Shown one piece after another: positions 1 through 9,260 of a stretch of DNA of 64,000 nt (position 1 is the stretch's first letter; each line of letters opens with the position of its first letter). The stretch is from Sphaerisporangium krabiense (GTDB lineage: Bacteria; Actinomycetota; Actinomycetes; Streptosporangiales; Streptosporangiaceae). The position numbers and the translations under genes were made by a program. Under the pieces are notes generated by a model. The model was given only the letters and a program-made list of their open reading frames with translations, was not told the origin of the DNA and made no database searches. The DNA is taken from assembly GCF_014200435.1 (NCBI RefSeq), contig NZ_JACHBR010000001.1, positions 1,612,001 through 1,676,000 of the forward strand. The letters are read 5' to 3'.

Positions 1-543
<543 letters not shown>

Positions 544-576
544 CCGGCGGCGCGCGGCGACGCACAGAGACACGCC

Positions 577-610
577 AGAACGGGCGGGCCCGGCGGGTCC
601 GCCCGTTCTT
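577..610 (+). terminator. Intrinsic terminator after fba
   Basis: A perfect 11-bp stem (577-587 with 599-609, AGAACGGGCGG/CCGCCCGTTCT) closes an 11-nt loop 34 nt after the fba stop. The T tract after it is short, as is common in high-GC actinomycetes. Confidence 0.75.
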
Positions 611-674
611 GTGAATCTGCTGAGAAAAACAGTAAAAACTAGTAACCGGGAGACTCTTCTCACAAATACCTCGT

Positions 675-680
675 TAGCAT
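675..680 (+). promoter_or_regulatory. -10 box of a leaderless promoter (asparagine-synthetase-like gene)
   Basis: TAGCAT lies 7 nt before the ATG at 688. No Shine-Dalgarno sequence is present, so the transcript probably begins at or next to the start codon. The upstream stretch 611-675 is unusually A/T-rich for this genome. Confidence 0.5.
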
Positions 681-687
681 GAGCTAA

Positions 688-2331
688 ATGTCCATCTCCT
701 ACCGATCGCGGCCATATGTCTGCGGTGCCATCGGAAAGTGGGATGCGCGCATAGTGGAGCGGCTGGTGGCGGCCTCTCCACGGGGGCTCGACGAGGTGCA
801 CCGATCACCGCTGGCCACGCTGTGGTCGACCGGAGAGCCGGAGAACTGGTCCCGGGGACCGCGCTCCGGCTACCTGTGGTGGCCGGCCGCCGGAGGCGCC
901 CCGCAGCCGGGCACGTGGCAGGAGGCCGCCGAGCGACGCCTCGCCGCGGGACTGGTGATCGAGCCCGGCGGCGCCGTGCTCCACACCGACGCCCTCGGGT
1001 TGCACGAGCTGAACGTCCGCCGCCTCGGGGACGCCCTCTACTTCTCCGCCCGCCTCGCCCCGCTGACCACGCTGGACCGCGATCCCCTGCACGTCGACTG
1101 GTCGGCCTGGGCGAACCTGCTGGTCATGATGACCCCGCTCGGGGACGAGACGCCGTTCGCCGAGATCCGGCACATGGAACCCGCGACGGCCTGGCGCGCC
1201 GGGCGCGACGGCGGCCCGCGCCTCGACCGCTTCGCCCCCGCCTGGCTCGCCGCCGACCCGTCCCGGCCTCCGGCGCCCGAGGACGTCGTCGAGCTGATCG
1301 CCGCCCGGATCCCGCACCGCGCGGGCCCGGTGGCGATCGGCCTGAGCGGCGGATGGGACTCGCGGCTGCTCGCGGCGCTGGCCGCCCGCCGCGCGTCCGC
1401 CCGGATCGAGGCGTGGACGACCAGCACCGACGACGGGCTCGACCTAGACATCCCCCGCGCCAGGACCGTCGCGGCGGCGCTCGGCGTCCCGCACCACGTG
1501 GTCAGGCCGGGCCCGGAGTCGTGGCTGGAGGAGCACGGCGAGGTGTGGCGGCGCACGCAGTACCAGACGCTGCACCACTCCTGGGCGATGCCGTACGCCC
1601 GGGCCGTCCACCGCCTGCGCGCCCCGCTGATCGACGGTTGCCTGGGGGACGGCCTGTTCCGCAGGGGCGCCCCCGCCGAGGTGACCGGGGCGAACGACCC
1701 CGGGCGGGCGCGGGAGGCGATGTGGCGGGCGCTGTCCACGCACTTCCCCCGCCAGGAGGAGGTGTGGGCGCGCGGCGCGGGCGAGGCGATCGCCGAGCTC
1801 GGCCTGGCGGCGTTCCACCGGGTGACGCGCCCGTTCGACGGCCACCACGCCATGCCGGTCCTGTCCAGGTTGACGACCCGGTACCGCGGCATCTTCACCT
1901 CGCCGTCCTGGCTGCTCGGCCCGGAGACGGAGGTGTGGCTGCCGTTCGCCGACCCCGACGTGATCGCCGCCGCCCTGAGCGTGCCGCTCCCGGCGCGGGA
2001 GGATCACGCGTATTACCGGGCCATGCTGGGGTACGGGGCGGCGGGTGTGGCGACACTGCCCTCCACGAACGATCCGGGCGAGCGTCCGGCCCCCGGACCG
2101 CAGCGCAAGACCAGCCCGGCCGCCCTGTCCGCCCTCGCCGGGAGCGTCGCCGCCGACGGCGACGTGCGCGACCTCCTCGGCCCACGTATGCTCGCCACGC
2201 TGAAGGACCCCGAGCTCCGCGCCCGGCAAACCCGCTGGTCAGGGCCCCTGTACGTTCTCCAGTGGGCGAGCATGCTGGCACGCTGGCGCGCCCGGCACGG
2301 CTCCCGCCTCGCCTGGACGCCGCTCACGTGA
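688..2331 (+). CDS. Asparagine synthetase-like ATP-pyrophosphatase protein
   Basis: The protein has 547 residues. Its C-terminal two thirds hold the PP-loop of the asparagine-synthetase synthase domain (IGLSGGWDSRLLAAL near residue 220, the SGGxDS ATP site) and the later GDGLF motif. Such domains adenylate a carboxylate and pass it to an amine. The N-terminus begins MSISYRS and has no Cys2 nucleophile, so there is no working class II glutaminase; the first 190 residues look like a decayed version of that fold. It is therefore unlikely to be a free asparagine synthetase and more likely amidates or ligates a cell-surface or secondary metabolite. A methyltransferase and two glycosyltransferases follow on the same strand. 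Lasso-type cyclases share the fold, but no precursor or B-protein gene is nearby. Confidence 0.75.
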   Translation: MSISYRSRPYVCGAIGKWDARIVERLVAASPRGLDEVHRSPLATLWSTGEPENWSRGPRSGYLWWPAAGGAPQPGTWQEAAERRLAAGLVIEPGGAVLHTDALGLHELNVRRLGDALYFSARLAPLTTLDRDPLHVDWSAWANLLVMMTPLGDETPFAEIRHMEPATAWRAGRDGGPRLDRFAPAWLAADPSRPPAPEDVVELIAARIPHRAGPVAIGLSGGWDSRLLAALAARRASARIEAWTTSTDDGLDLDIPRARTVAAALGVPHHVVRPGPESWLEEHGEVWRRTQYQTLHHSWAMPYARAVHRLRAPLIDGCLGDGLFRRGAPAEVTGANDPGRAREAMWRALSTHFPRQEEVWARGAGEAIAELGLAAFHRVTRPFDGHHAMPVLSRLTTRYRGIFTSPSWLLGPETEVWLPFADPDVIAAALSVPLPAREDHAYYRAMLGYGAAGVATLPSTNDPGERPAPGPQRKTSPAALSALAGSVAADGDVRDLLGPRMLATLKDPELRARQTRWSGPLYVLQWASMLARWRARHGSRLAWTPLT

Positions 2332-2386
2332 ACGCCCCCCGAACCCACCCTCGCCGCCCCACCAAGAAAGGCCAGGAATTCGGATA

Positions 2387-3598
2387 ATGCGGACACTCTC
2401 CCCACGCCTCCTGCTGATCGGCAGCGCCGCCTTCGCAGGCCTCGCGGTGGTGGTGCCGGTGCTGCTGTCCGTCCTAGGAGACGTGCCCCCGCTCGCGGCG
2501 GTCCAGCTCGCCGCCACGCTGCTCGTCCTCGCCGCCGCCGTCGCGATCGTCGCGGGCGTCCGCAGGACCGACGGCAAGGCCCTGCGCATCGACACCAGGA
2601 CCAAGCGCCAGGACACCGCGCTGACGCGGACCGAGCGCGACCTCGCCCGGCTCGCCACGATCCTGGACGGGCTCGCCGGACGCCTGGAGGAGGCCGCGCG
2701 CCACCAGTCCGGCTCCGTGCTCGCCGCGCTCGGCGAGGACCGCATGGCCCTCGCCACGCAGGCGGGCCGCCTGGACGAGCTGGCGGAGTCGGTGGCGCGC
2801 ATCGACGCCGTGGTCCTGCGGAACGCGGACGGCCTGCGCGAGCTGCGCGACCTCGTCCACGACCAGACGGCGGGCGGCGTCGCCCAGACCGTGCGCGAGA
2901 TCGGCGAGCGGCTGGACGCGCTCGGCGGCGAGGTCCGCGACGGGCACGCCGAGCTGGCGGGGGCCGTGCGGCAGAACTACGCGCAGCTGGAGGCGCTGGT
3001 CGACGTGCGCGCGCTGCTCCAGCCGCGCGCCCCGCTGCCGCGGCTGCGCGGCTGGGCGGCCTCGCCGGACGTGCTGCGCCTGCTGGTGGAGCGGGTCGCG
3101 GTCGACCACCCCAAGATCATCGTGGAGTGCGGCAGCGGCGCGTCCAGCGTCTGGCTCGGTTACGCCGTCCAGCGCTTCGGCGGCGGCCGGGTGATCGCCC
3201 TGGAGCACGACGAGCGGTTCGCCCACTCCTCCCGCGATCTCGTGCTCGCCCACGGGTTGCAGGACGTCGTGGAGATCCGCCACGCGCCGCTCACCTCGTG
3301 GCACGACGGCGACGAGGTGATCCCCTGGTACGACACGCGGGCGCTGGACGACCTCACCGACATCGGGCTGGTCTTCGTGGACGGCCCGCCGGGGGCCACC
3401 GCCCCGCTGGCGCGCTATCCGGCGCTTCCGGTGCTGCTGCCCCGCTGCGCGCCGGACGCGTGGTTCGTCCTGGACGACGGTGCGCGTGCCGCCGAACGGG
3501 AGATCGCCGACCGGTGGCTCGCGGAGTTCCCCGAGATCACCGGCTCCTCCTTCCCCGCCGAGAAGGGAGCGATGGTGCTGAGGCGGACCGGCCGATGA
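2387..3598 (+). CDS. Membrane-anchored coiled-coil class I SAM methyltransferase
   Basis: The protein has 403 residues. Two hydrophobic helices (about 7-30 and 36-55) would anchor it, leaving the catalytic part in the cytoplasm. Residues about 60-215 are charged heptad-like sequence (for example RLDELAESVARIDAV) predicted as coiled coil. The C-terminal domain has a Rossmann SAM motif, VECGSGASSVWLGYA, an acidic post-I residue in VIALEHDE, and FVDGPPG. This resembles methyltransferases in actinomycete glycan clusters; the acceptor cannot be read from sequence. The start has an AGGAA Shine-Dalgarno 9 nt upstream. It lies 55 nt after the asparagine-synthetase-like gene and is probably co-transcribed with it. 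Confidence 0.75.
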   Translation: MRTLSPRLLLIGSAAFAGLAVVVPVLLSVLGDVPPLAAVQLAATLLVLAAAVAIVAGVRRTDGKALRIDTRTKRQDTALTRTERDLARLATILDGLAGRLEEAARHQSGSVLAALGEDRMALATQAGRLDELAESVARIDAVVLRNADGLRELRDLVHDQTAGGVAQTVREIGERLDALGGEVRDGHAELAGAVRQNYAQLEALVDVRALLQPRAPLPRLRGWAASPDVLRLLVERVAVDHPKIIVECGSGASSVWLGYAVQRFGGGRVIALEHDERFAHSSRDLVLAHGLQDVVEIRHAPLTSWHDGDEVIPWYDTRALDDLTDIGLVFVDGPPGATAPLARYPALPVLLPRCAPDAWFVLDDGARAAEREIADRWLAEFPEITGSSFPAEKGAMVLRRTGR

Positions 3599-3616
3599 TC
3601 CGCGGCCTCCCCTGCA

Positions 3617-3688
3617 CGGGACGGACGACGCCCCCGGGGTCACCTCGCGCGGGACGGACGGCGCCCTGGGGCCTGCACCGGGGGGGAC
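3617..3688 (+). repeat. Imperfect 33-bp tandem repeat in the methyltransferase-glycosyltransferase gap
   Basis: CGGGACGGACG occurs at 3617-3627 and 3650-3660, with similar flanks, and a decayed third copy lies near 3680. It fills most of the 94-nt spacer. No function is evident. Confidence 0.5.
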
Positions 3689-3692
3689 GGGC

Positions 3693-5633
3693 ATGACGGA
3701 GGCGGTGGTGCCGGCCGCGATGGCCGCGCGGCTGACCAGGAAGGGCGCGAAGATCGCCGTGGCGGTGGCGGGCGTGGACCCTGCCGACCTGGACGGCCTG
3801 CTGCCCGGCATGGCGTACGAGGCGGCGGACGTGGACGCGATGGGCCCCGCGCCCTGGGTGGCCCCCGACCCGGCGGCCTTCGTGCTCCTGGCCCGTACCC
3901 CCACCGACCTGCGCCGTGCCGTCACCCTCGGGACGGCGCTCCCGGCCACCGCGTTCGCCTGCGTCGTCATCGCCGAGGCGCCGCCGTGGTGCGACGCCCC
4001 CGGCCTCCCCCTGTCGCCGAGCCTCGGCCGCCGCCTGCTGCGCGAGCTCACCGTCACCCGGTACGGCGGCACCGGCTGGCGGCTCACGGCCCGCTTCTCC
4101 GAGCCGGTGCCCGCGGGCGAGGTCGCCGCGGCCGTCGACAGGAGCCTCGGCGGCCACCACCTCGCCGGATACCCCCTGCCCACGGCGGGGCTCACCGGGA
4201 CGGGCCTGGCCGCCTGGCGTCCCGGCGACCCGAACGCGACCGTCTCCGACGCCCGCGGCCCCGCGCCCGACCGCTCCGACGTCCCCACCGCCGACCTGGC
4301 CGTACGCGCCCAGGACGGCGACGAGGCCGGCGAGGACGACTGGATCGACCCGCGCGTCCCCGCCGTGGACGTGGCGCCCGACGTGAGCTGGGAGCGGCTC
4401 GGCGCCCCCGGCGGCTACGCGGCGCTGCGCGCGCTCACGATCGAGCCGGACGCCGTGCCGCCCGTGGACGAGCGGTCGGTCAACCCGCGCGGCTTCCTCA
4501 AGAGGCCGTCGCGGCCGATCGCCGACCTCGTGCACCACGACGGAGGCTGGGAGATCCGGCAGGACGGGGCGGCGCTCGTCCGCCTGGCCCCCACGGGAGG
4601 CGTGACCGACGCCGACGTGGGCCGCCTGCGCCGGCTGCGCGGCGTCCGGCTGAGCTGGCATCCTGCCCATACCGGGCCGATCGCCGCCGTCCACGCCGTC
4701 GCGGGGCTCGCCGCCGCGGGCGTCCCGCTGCTGTCGGACCCGCCGCCCGGGTGGGCCGCGGACGGCCTCGGACCCGAGCTGGCCGCGCTCCTCACCGCCG
4801 CCACCGAGGAGGACCTGACCGACGACCTGCGGCGCGAGGAGCACAGCGTCCTGCTGCGCAGGACCGCGCTCACCCGCCACGGCACCACCGCCCGCTGGCG
4901 GGCCCTGGCCGCCCGCGCCGGGGTCCCGGTCCCGGACGCGCCCACGATCTCGGTGATCATGTGTACCCGGCGCGCCGCGCTGGTCCCGTTCGCGCTCGGC
5001 CAGATCGCCCGGCAGCGCGGCGTGGACCTGGAGGTGATCCTCACCCTGCACGGCGTGCCCGCCGACGCGCCCGAGGTGGCCGCGGCCGTGCGCGACTTCC
5101 CCCGGCCGGTCACGATCGTGGAGGCCGGCGCGGAGCTGCCGTTCGGCGCCGTGCTCAACCGCGCCGCGAGCCGGGCCGGCGGCGCCTACCTCAGCAAGTG
5201 GGACGACGACGACTGGTACGGGCCCGACCACCTGGCCGACATGGCGCTCGCCCGGGCGTACTCGGGGGCCGAGCTGGTGGGCGCCGCCTCGGAGTTCTTC
5301 TACCTGCGGCAGATCGACGTCACGATCCGCCGCGACTGGACCAGCGAGACGATGTCCAACCACGTGGCGGGCGGCACCTTCGTGGTGTCGCGTTCGGCGT
5401 TCGAGGCCCTCGGCGGCTTCCGGCCGGTGGCCCGCGCGGTGGACGTCCATTTCTTCCAGGACCTGCTCAGGGCCGGCGGCGCGATCTACCGCACCCACGG
5501 CCTGGGGTTCGTCGCGCGCAGGGCGGCCCGGGGCGGGCACACCTGGCGGGAGCCCGTGGGCTACTTCCTGGCCCGCGCGAAGGAGCAGTGGCGGGGATTC
5601 CGGCCGAGCCGACTGATGGAGTGGGAGCAGTGA
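3693..5633 (+). CDS. Family 2 glycosyltransferase with large N-terminal extension
   Basis: The protein has 646 residues. The GT-A domain begins near residue 415 (ISVIMCTRR), followed by the sugar-nucleotide/metal motif SKWDDDDWYG near residue 505, an aromatic acceptor region and the late HTWREP. This is the inverting GT2 fold, which transfers a sugar from an activated nucleotide to an acceptor on the inner face of the membrane. The first 400 residues are unrecognised, rich in short alpha/beta segments. Its C-terminal module matches that of the enzyme at 33809-35887 (QIARQR..DLE.IL.LHG and the DDDD/DDDN metal motif region), so the two are paralogues. The stop codon overlaps the GTG start of the next gene, which implies translational coupling. 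Confidence 0.8.
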   Translation: MTEAVVPAAMAARLTRKGAKIAVAVAGVDPADLDGLLPGMAYEAADVDAMGPAPWVAPDPAAFVLLARTPTDLRRAVTLGTALPATAFACVVIAEAPPWCDAPGLPLSPSLGRRLLRELTVTRYGGTGWRLTARFSEPVPAGEVAAAVDRSLGGHHLAGYPLPTAGLTGTGLAAWRPGDPNATVSDARGPAPDRSDVPTADLAVRAQDGDEAGEDDWIDPRVPAVDVAPDVSWERLGAPGGYAALRALTIEPDAVPPVDERSVNPRGFLKRPSRPIADLVHHDGGWEIRQDGAALVRLAPTGGVTDADVGRLRRLRGVRLSWHPAHTGPIAAVHAVAGLAAAGVPLLSDPPPGWAADGLGPELAALLTAATEEDLTDDLRREEHSVLLRRTALTRHGTTARWRALAARAGVPVPDAPTISVIMCTRRAALVPFALGQIARQRGVDLEVILTLHGVPADAPEVAAAVRDFPRPVTIVEAGAELPFGAVLNRAASRAGGAYLSKWDDDDWYGPDHLADMALARAYSGAELVGAASEFFYLRQIDVTIRRDWTSETMSNHVAGGTFVVSRSAFEALGGFRPVARAVDVHFFQDLLRAGGAIYRTHGLGFVARRAARGGHTWREPVGYFLARAKEQWRGFRPSRLMEWEQ

Positions 5634-7246
5634 CAGCACAGGACCGGCCCAGGCAGCCGAGGATCCGGCACAACGACTACGGCGTCCTGCGGCCCCCCGA
5701 GCCCGGCTCGTGGACCCCCCGGATGTCGGTGAGCGTGGTGATCGCCGCCTACGGCCACCAGGACAAGCTCGACCTGACCCTCGCCGGGCTGGCCGCCCAG
5801 ACCTACCCGAGCCACCTCATGGAGGTCGTCGTCGTGGACGACGGCACCGTCCCCGCCCTGCGCCTGCCGGAGATCGTCCCGGAGAACACCCGCCTGGTCA
5901 CCACCGAGCCCGGCGCGCGGGGCCGTGCGAGCGCCCGCAACACCGGGCTCGCCCTGGCGGACGGCGACGTCGTCCACTGGCTCGACGCCGACATGGTCGC
6001 CTTCCACGACGAGGTCGAGGCGCACATGCGCTGGCACCACCTGGCCGGCTACCTCGTGGTCATGGGCTACGTCCGCTTCGTCGACCACGAGCCCGGGACG
6101 CACACCCCCGCGCAGGTGCGTGACGCCGTCGCCGCGCACGCGACCGAGACCCTGTTCGACGAGGCCGCCAGCGAGCCGCACGCCTGGATCGTCGATCTGG
6201 CCGCGCGTACGGACGGCCTGCGCACCGAGCGCGACCTGGCCTACCGGGTGCACGTCACCAACGCGGCCTCGGTGAACGCCGGGCTGCTGCGGGCCGCCGG
6301 GCCGCTGGACACCGGGCTCGTGCTCGGCGAGGACAGCGAGCTCGGCTACCGGCTCGCGCAGGCCGGGGCGGCGTTCGTGCTGGCCCCCGAGGCGCGCACC
6401 CGCCACCTCGGCGCGTCGATGATGATGCGCGACGGCGAGCAGGTGCGGCGCTACAACGACGCCTTCGTGCCCGACCACATCCCGGTCATGCGCTGGCGGC
6501 GCACCCACCCGCGCCGCCAGTGGCTGGTGCCGTACGTCGAGGTCGTGATCGACGTGTCCTCTGCGCCGTACGAGGACGTCAGGGCCACCGTGGACGGCTT
6601 CCTGGCGAGCTCGCTGGGCGACCTGCGGATCACGCTCGTCGCGCCGTGGGGGTCGGTGCGCGAGGAGCGGCGCGACCCGCTCGCCAGCCCGCACCTCGAC
6701 CTGCTGCTCGTCCGCGGCCTCTACCGGGCCGAGCCGCGCGTCCGCCTCGCCGAGCACGTCCCGGGCTCCGCCGCGCCCGTGCCGTACCGGCTGCTGTGCC
6801 CGGCGGGCTGGGTGCCGGGGCCCGAGACCGTGCTGCGGCTGGTCGAGGAGGCGGCCGAGCACGGCTGCGGGCTGGTCAGCGTGGCCCTGGACGAGACCGA
6901 CGAGGTGATCGCCGCCCGGCTGGAGCACACCGGGGCGTTCGCCAGGGCCGCCCTGGTCGTGGCCCCCGGGGAGCCGCTCGACTCCGCCGTGGACGACGTC
7001 GCCGGCACCCGCTGGGCCGACGGCGCGACGCTGGGCTTCCTGCCCGCCGCCGAGGCCGAGCCGCCCAAGCGGAGGAAGGCCGAGGACCCGGCGCTCAGGC
7101 GCGAGGTGGCGCGGCTCAAGGCCGAGAACGCGCGCCTGGCGGAGGAGCTCGCCGCGCGCGCCGAGGAGCCCGAGAAAGGACCCGCCCCGCATGGCCGAGG
7201 GCCGGCGCCGCGCGGGCCGAGGGCGCTGCTGCGGCGCCTGCGCTGA
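5630..7246 (+). CDS. Family 2 glycosyltransferase with C-terminal coiled coil
   Basis: The protein has 538 residues and starts at a GTG that shares bases with the previous stop (GTGA). A GGAG lies upstream. It opens with a short basic tail, then the GT2 domain: SVSVVIAAYGHQDKL, VVVVDDGT (nucleotide), RGRASARNTGL and the metal-binding HWLDADM, with an acceptor-side LGEDSELGYR motif near residue 240. About 200 residues of uncertain fold follow. The C-terminus (about 485-525) is a charged coiled coil (LRREVARLKAENARLAEELA) with a basic tail. Coiled coils also occur in the methyltransferase upstream and in the enzyme at 33809, which suggests a common complex. Sugar and acceptor are unknown. Confidence 0.82.
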   Translation: MTAQDRPRQPRIRHNDYGVLRPPEPGSWTPRMSVSVVIAAYGHQDKLDLTLAGLAAQTYPSHLMEVVVVDDGTVPALRLPEIVPENTRLVTTEPGARGRASARNTGLALADGDVVHWLDADMVAFHDEVEAHMRWHHLAGYLVVMGYVRFVDHEPGTHTPAQVRDAVAAHATETLFDEAASEPHAWIVDLAARTDGLRTERDLAYRVHVTNAASVNAGLLRAAGPLDTGLVLGEDSELGYRLAQAGAAFVLAPEARTRHLGASMMMRDGEQVRRYNDAFVPDHIPVMRWRRTHPRRQWLVPYVEVVIDVSSAPYEDVRATVDGFLASSLGDLRITLVAPWGSVREERRDPLASPHLDLLLVRGLYRAEPRVRLAEHVPGSAAPVPYRLLCPAGWVPGPETVLRLVEEAAEHGCGLVSVALDETDEVIAARLEHTGAFARAALVVAPGEPLDSAVDDVAGTRWADGATLGFLPAAEAEPPKRRKAEDPALRREVARLKAENARLAEELAARAEEPEKGPAPHGRGPAPRGPRALLRRLR

Positions 7247-7309
7247 ACCTTTTTCGGATATCGGCGCGGATCACAGAAGCCGGTATGACCAGAGAAGGGA
7301 ATCGCAGAC

Positions 7310-7315
7310 GATACT
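7310..7315 (+). promoter_or_regulatory. Possible -10 box of a leaderless promoter (DUF3151 gene)
   Basis: GATACT ends 6 nt before the ATG at 7322. The only purine-rich run (AGAAGGGAA) is over 20 nt away, too far to act as a Shine-Dalgarno. The conserved A2 and T6 of the -10 element are present. Confidence 0.35.
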
Positions 7316-7321
7316 GTCGTC

Positions 7322-7741
7322 ATGGAATCGCACGAGAACCTCCTCGCCGGCCCGCCGCCCACCCTCCTGCCGGACAACCCGGAAGCGAGGCAAGCGCTGG
7401 AGTCCGGTGTCAAGGCCAGCGATGTCGCCGCGCGCTTCCCGGCTTACTCCGGAGCCTGGGGGGCGCTGGCCGACGAATACTTCGCCGCCGGTCACGCCGT
7501 CACGTCGTACGCCTTCGCGCGCACCGGGTACCACCGGGGCCTGGATCAGCTCCGGCGCGCCGGCTGGAAGGGGCACGGGCCCATCCCGTGGGACCACGCG
7601 CCGAACCAGGGGTTCCTGCGCTGCCTGCACGCGCTCGCCCGCTCCGCCCAGGCGATCGGCGAGAAGGACGAGGCCGAGCGCTGCTCCCAGTTCCTGCGCG
7701 ACAGCAGCCCGGAGGCCGTCAAGGCCCTCAACTCGGCGTAA
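7322..7741 (+). CDS. DUF3151 family protein
   Basis: The protein has 139 residues, is soluble and has no signal peptide. It matches the actinobacterial DUF3151 family: an N-terminal ENLLAGPPPTLLP segment, then alanine-rich TPR-like helices (WGALADEYF, SYAFARTGYHRGLDQLR) and the conserved GWKGHGPIPWDH followed by NQGFLRCLHALARSA. Function is unknown. In other actinobacteria the gene lies next to fba and purA, which suggests a housekeeping role linked to central or purine metabolism. It appears to have its own leaderless promoter. Confidence 0.9.
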   Translation: MESHENLLAGPPPTLLPDNPEARQALESGVKASDVAARFPAYSGAWGALADEYFAAGHAVTSYAFARTGYHRGLDQLRRAGWKGHGPIPWDHAPNQGFLRCLHALARSAQAIGEKDEAERCSQFLRDSSPEAVKALNSA

Positions 7742-7748
7742 GCCGCGC

Positions 7749-7778
7749 TTGGGCGGCATCAGCCTGCTCGGGTAGTCT
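7749..7778 (+). promoter_or_regulatory. Candidate purA promoter
   Basis: TTGGGC (7749-7754) and TAGTCT (7773-7778) are separated by 18 nt, resembling a -35/-10 pair for the housekeeping sigma factor. Transcription would start near 7785, just before the hairpin at 7792-7815. Confidence 0.45.
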
Positions 7779-7791
7779 CTCAACGCAAGAG

Positions 7792-7826
7792 CCCCTGTCG
7801 CGCTTGCGCCAGGGGTTTACTTTTTG
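7792..7826 (+). terminator. Hairpin plus T-rich tract upstream of purA (terminator or attenuator)
   Basis: CCCCTG (7792-7797) pairs with CAGGGG (7810-7815). An inner GCG/CGC stem carries a CTTG loop, and TTTACTTTTT follows. It can terminate the DUF3151 transcript. Because a promoter-like pair lies directly upstream, it could also sit in the purA leader as an attenuator. Confidence 0.65.
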
Positions 7827-7843
7827 GTGCGCGGGAGTTAACC

Positions 7844-9127
7844 ATGCCGGCTGTCGTTCTCGTGGGCGCCCAGTGGGGCGATGAGGGCAAGGGTAAGGCG
7901 ACCGACCTGCTGGGCGGTGACGTCGACTACGTCGTCCGCTACCAGGGCGGCAACAACGCGGGGCACACGGTCGTGATCGGCGACCAGAAGTACGCCCTGC
8001 ACCTTCTGCCGACCGGCGTGCTGTCCCCCGAGGTCATCCCCGTGATCGGCAACGGCGTGGTGATCGACCCCGGGGTCCTGCTGTCGGAGATCGACGGCCT
8101 GGTCGAGCGCGGCATCTCGTGCGACCGTCTGCTGATCTCCGCCAGCGCGCATCTGATCATGCCGCACCACAAGGCGCTGGACAAGGTGACCGAAAGGTAC
8201 CTCGGCAAGTCCCGCATCGGCACCACCGGGCGCGGCATCGGCCCCGCCTACGGCGACAAGATCGCCCGCATGGGCGTGCGGGTGCAGGACCTGCTGGACC
8301 CGGGCATCCTCAGCAAGAAGATCGAGGTCGCGCTCAACGAGAAGAACCAGGTGCTCACCAAGGTCTACAACCGCAGGGGCATCGACCCGGCCAAGGTCCT
8401 GGAGGAGTACCTCGGGTACGCCGAGCGGCTCACCCCGCACATCGCGGACACCTCGCTGGTGCTGAACAAGGCGCTGGACGAGGGCAAGGTCGTGCTGCTG
8501 GAGGGCGGCCAGGGCAACCTGCTCGACATCGACCACGGCACCTACCCGTTCGTGACCTCCTCCTCGCCGACGTCCGGCGGCGCGTGCATCGGCTCGGGCA
8601 TCCCGCCCACCCGGCTCACCCGCGTGATCGGCATCCTGAAGGCGTACACCACGCGCGTCGGCTCCGGGCCGTTCCCGACCGAGCTGACCGACGACATGGG
8701 CGAGTGGCTGCGCACCACCGGCGGCGAGTACGGCGTCACCACCGGCCGCGACCGCCGCTGCGGCTGGTTCGACGCGATCATCGCCAGGTACGCCACGCGG
8801 ATCAACGGCGTCACCGACTTCTTCCTCACCAAGCTGGACGTCCTGTCCGGCCTGGAGCGCATCCCGGTCTGCGTGGCCTACGACGTCGACGGCGTGCGCC
8901 ACGAGGAGATCCCGATGACGCAGACCGGCTTCCACCACGCCAAGCCGATCTACGAGGAGTTCCCCGGCTGGGACGAGGACATCACCGAGGCCAAGTCGTT
9001 CGACGACCTGCCGAAGAACGCCCAGGACTACGTCCACGCCCTGGAGGAGCTGAGCGGCGCTCGCATCTCCGCGATCGGCGTGGGCCCCGGCCGCACGCAG
9101 ACCCTGTCCCTGCGCTCGCTGATCTGA
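7844..9127 (+). CDS. purA: Adenylosuccinate synthetase
   Basis: The 427-residue enzyme condenses IMP with aspartate, using GTP, to give adenylosuccinate, the first committed step to AMP. It acts in the cytoplasm as a dimer. The signature [11 protein letters not shown] carries the catalytic Asp and P-loop-like glycines, NNAGHTV carries the catalytic His, and [10 protein letters not shown] and [11 protein letters not shown] complete the IMP-binding elements. Length is normal for the family. A GGGAG Shine-Dalgarno lies upstream of the ATG. The gene is preceded by a hairpin that may regulate it. Confidence 0.98.
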   Translation: MPAVVLVGAQWGDEGKGKATDLLGGDVDYVVRYQGGNNAGHTVVIGDQKYALHLLPTGVLSPEVIPVIGNGVVIDPGVLLSEIDGLVERGISCDRLLISASAHLIMPHHKALDKVTERYLGKSRIGTTGRGIGPAYGDKIARMGVRVQDLLDPGILSKKIEVALNEKNQVLTKVYNRRGIDPAKVLEEYLGYAERLTPHIADTSLVLNKALDEGKVVLLEGGQGNLLDIDHGTYPFVTSSSPTSGGACIGSGIPPTRLTRVIGILKAYTTRVGSGPFPTELTDDMGEWLRTTGGEYGVTTGRDRRCGWFDAIIARYATRINGVTDFFLTKLDVLSGLERIPVCVAYDVDGVRHEEIPMTQTGFHHAKPIYEEFPGWDEDITEAKSFDDLPKNAQDYVHALEELSGARISAIGVGPGRTQTLSLRSLI

Positions 9128-9247
9128 CGCGGCGGGGCGGCACGGCGGCGGGCTCGCTGCGGTCCGGGAAGGCACGCGCCGATCCACGGGCTCGCCGGGC
9201 CGCCGCCTTCACGGCCCCGCCTGACGGGGGTCAGGACGGCGTGGCGA

Positions 9248-9253
9248 TAGGGT
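9248..9253 (+). promoter_or_regulatory. -10 box of a leaderless promoter (glpQ-like gene)
   Basis: TAGGGT lies exactly 7 nt before the GTG at 9261. There is no Shine-Dalgarno. Confidence 0.55.
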
Positions 9254-9260
9254 GCGCCGT

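Noticed and set aside
688-2331. Lasso-peptide biosynthesis locus
   Set aside because: No B-protein protease, RRE or short precursor gene lies nearby; the neighbours are glycosyltransferases.
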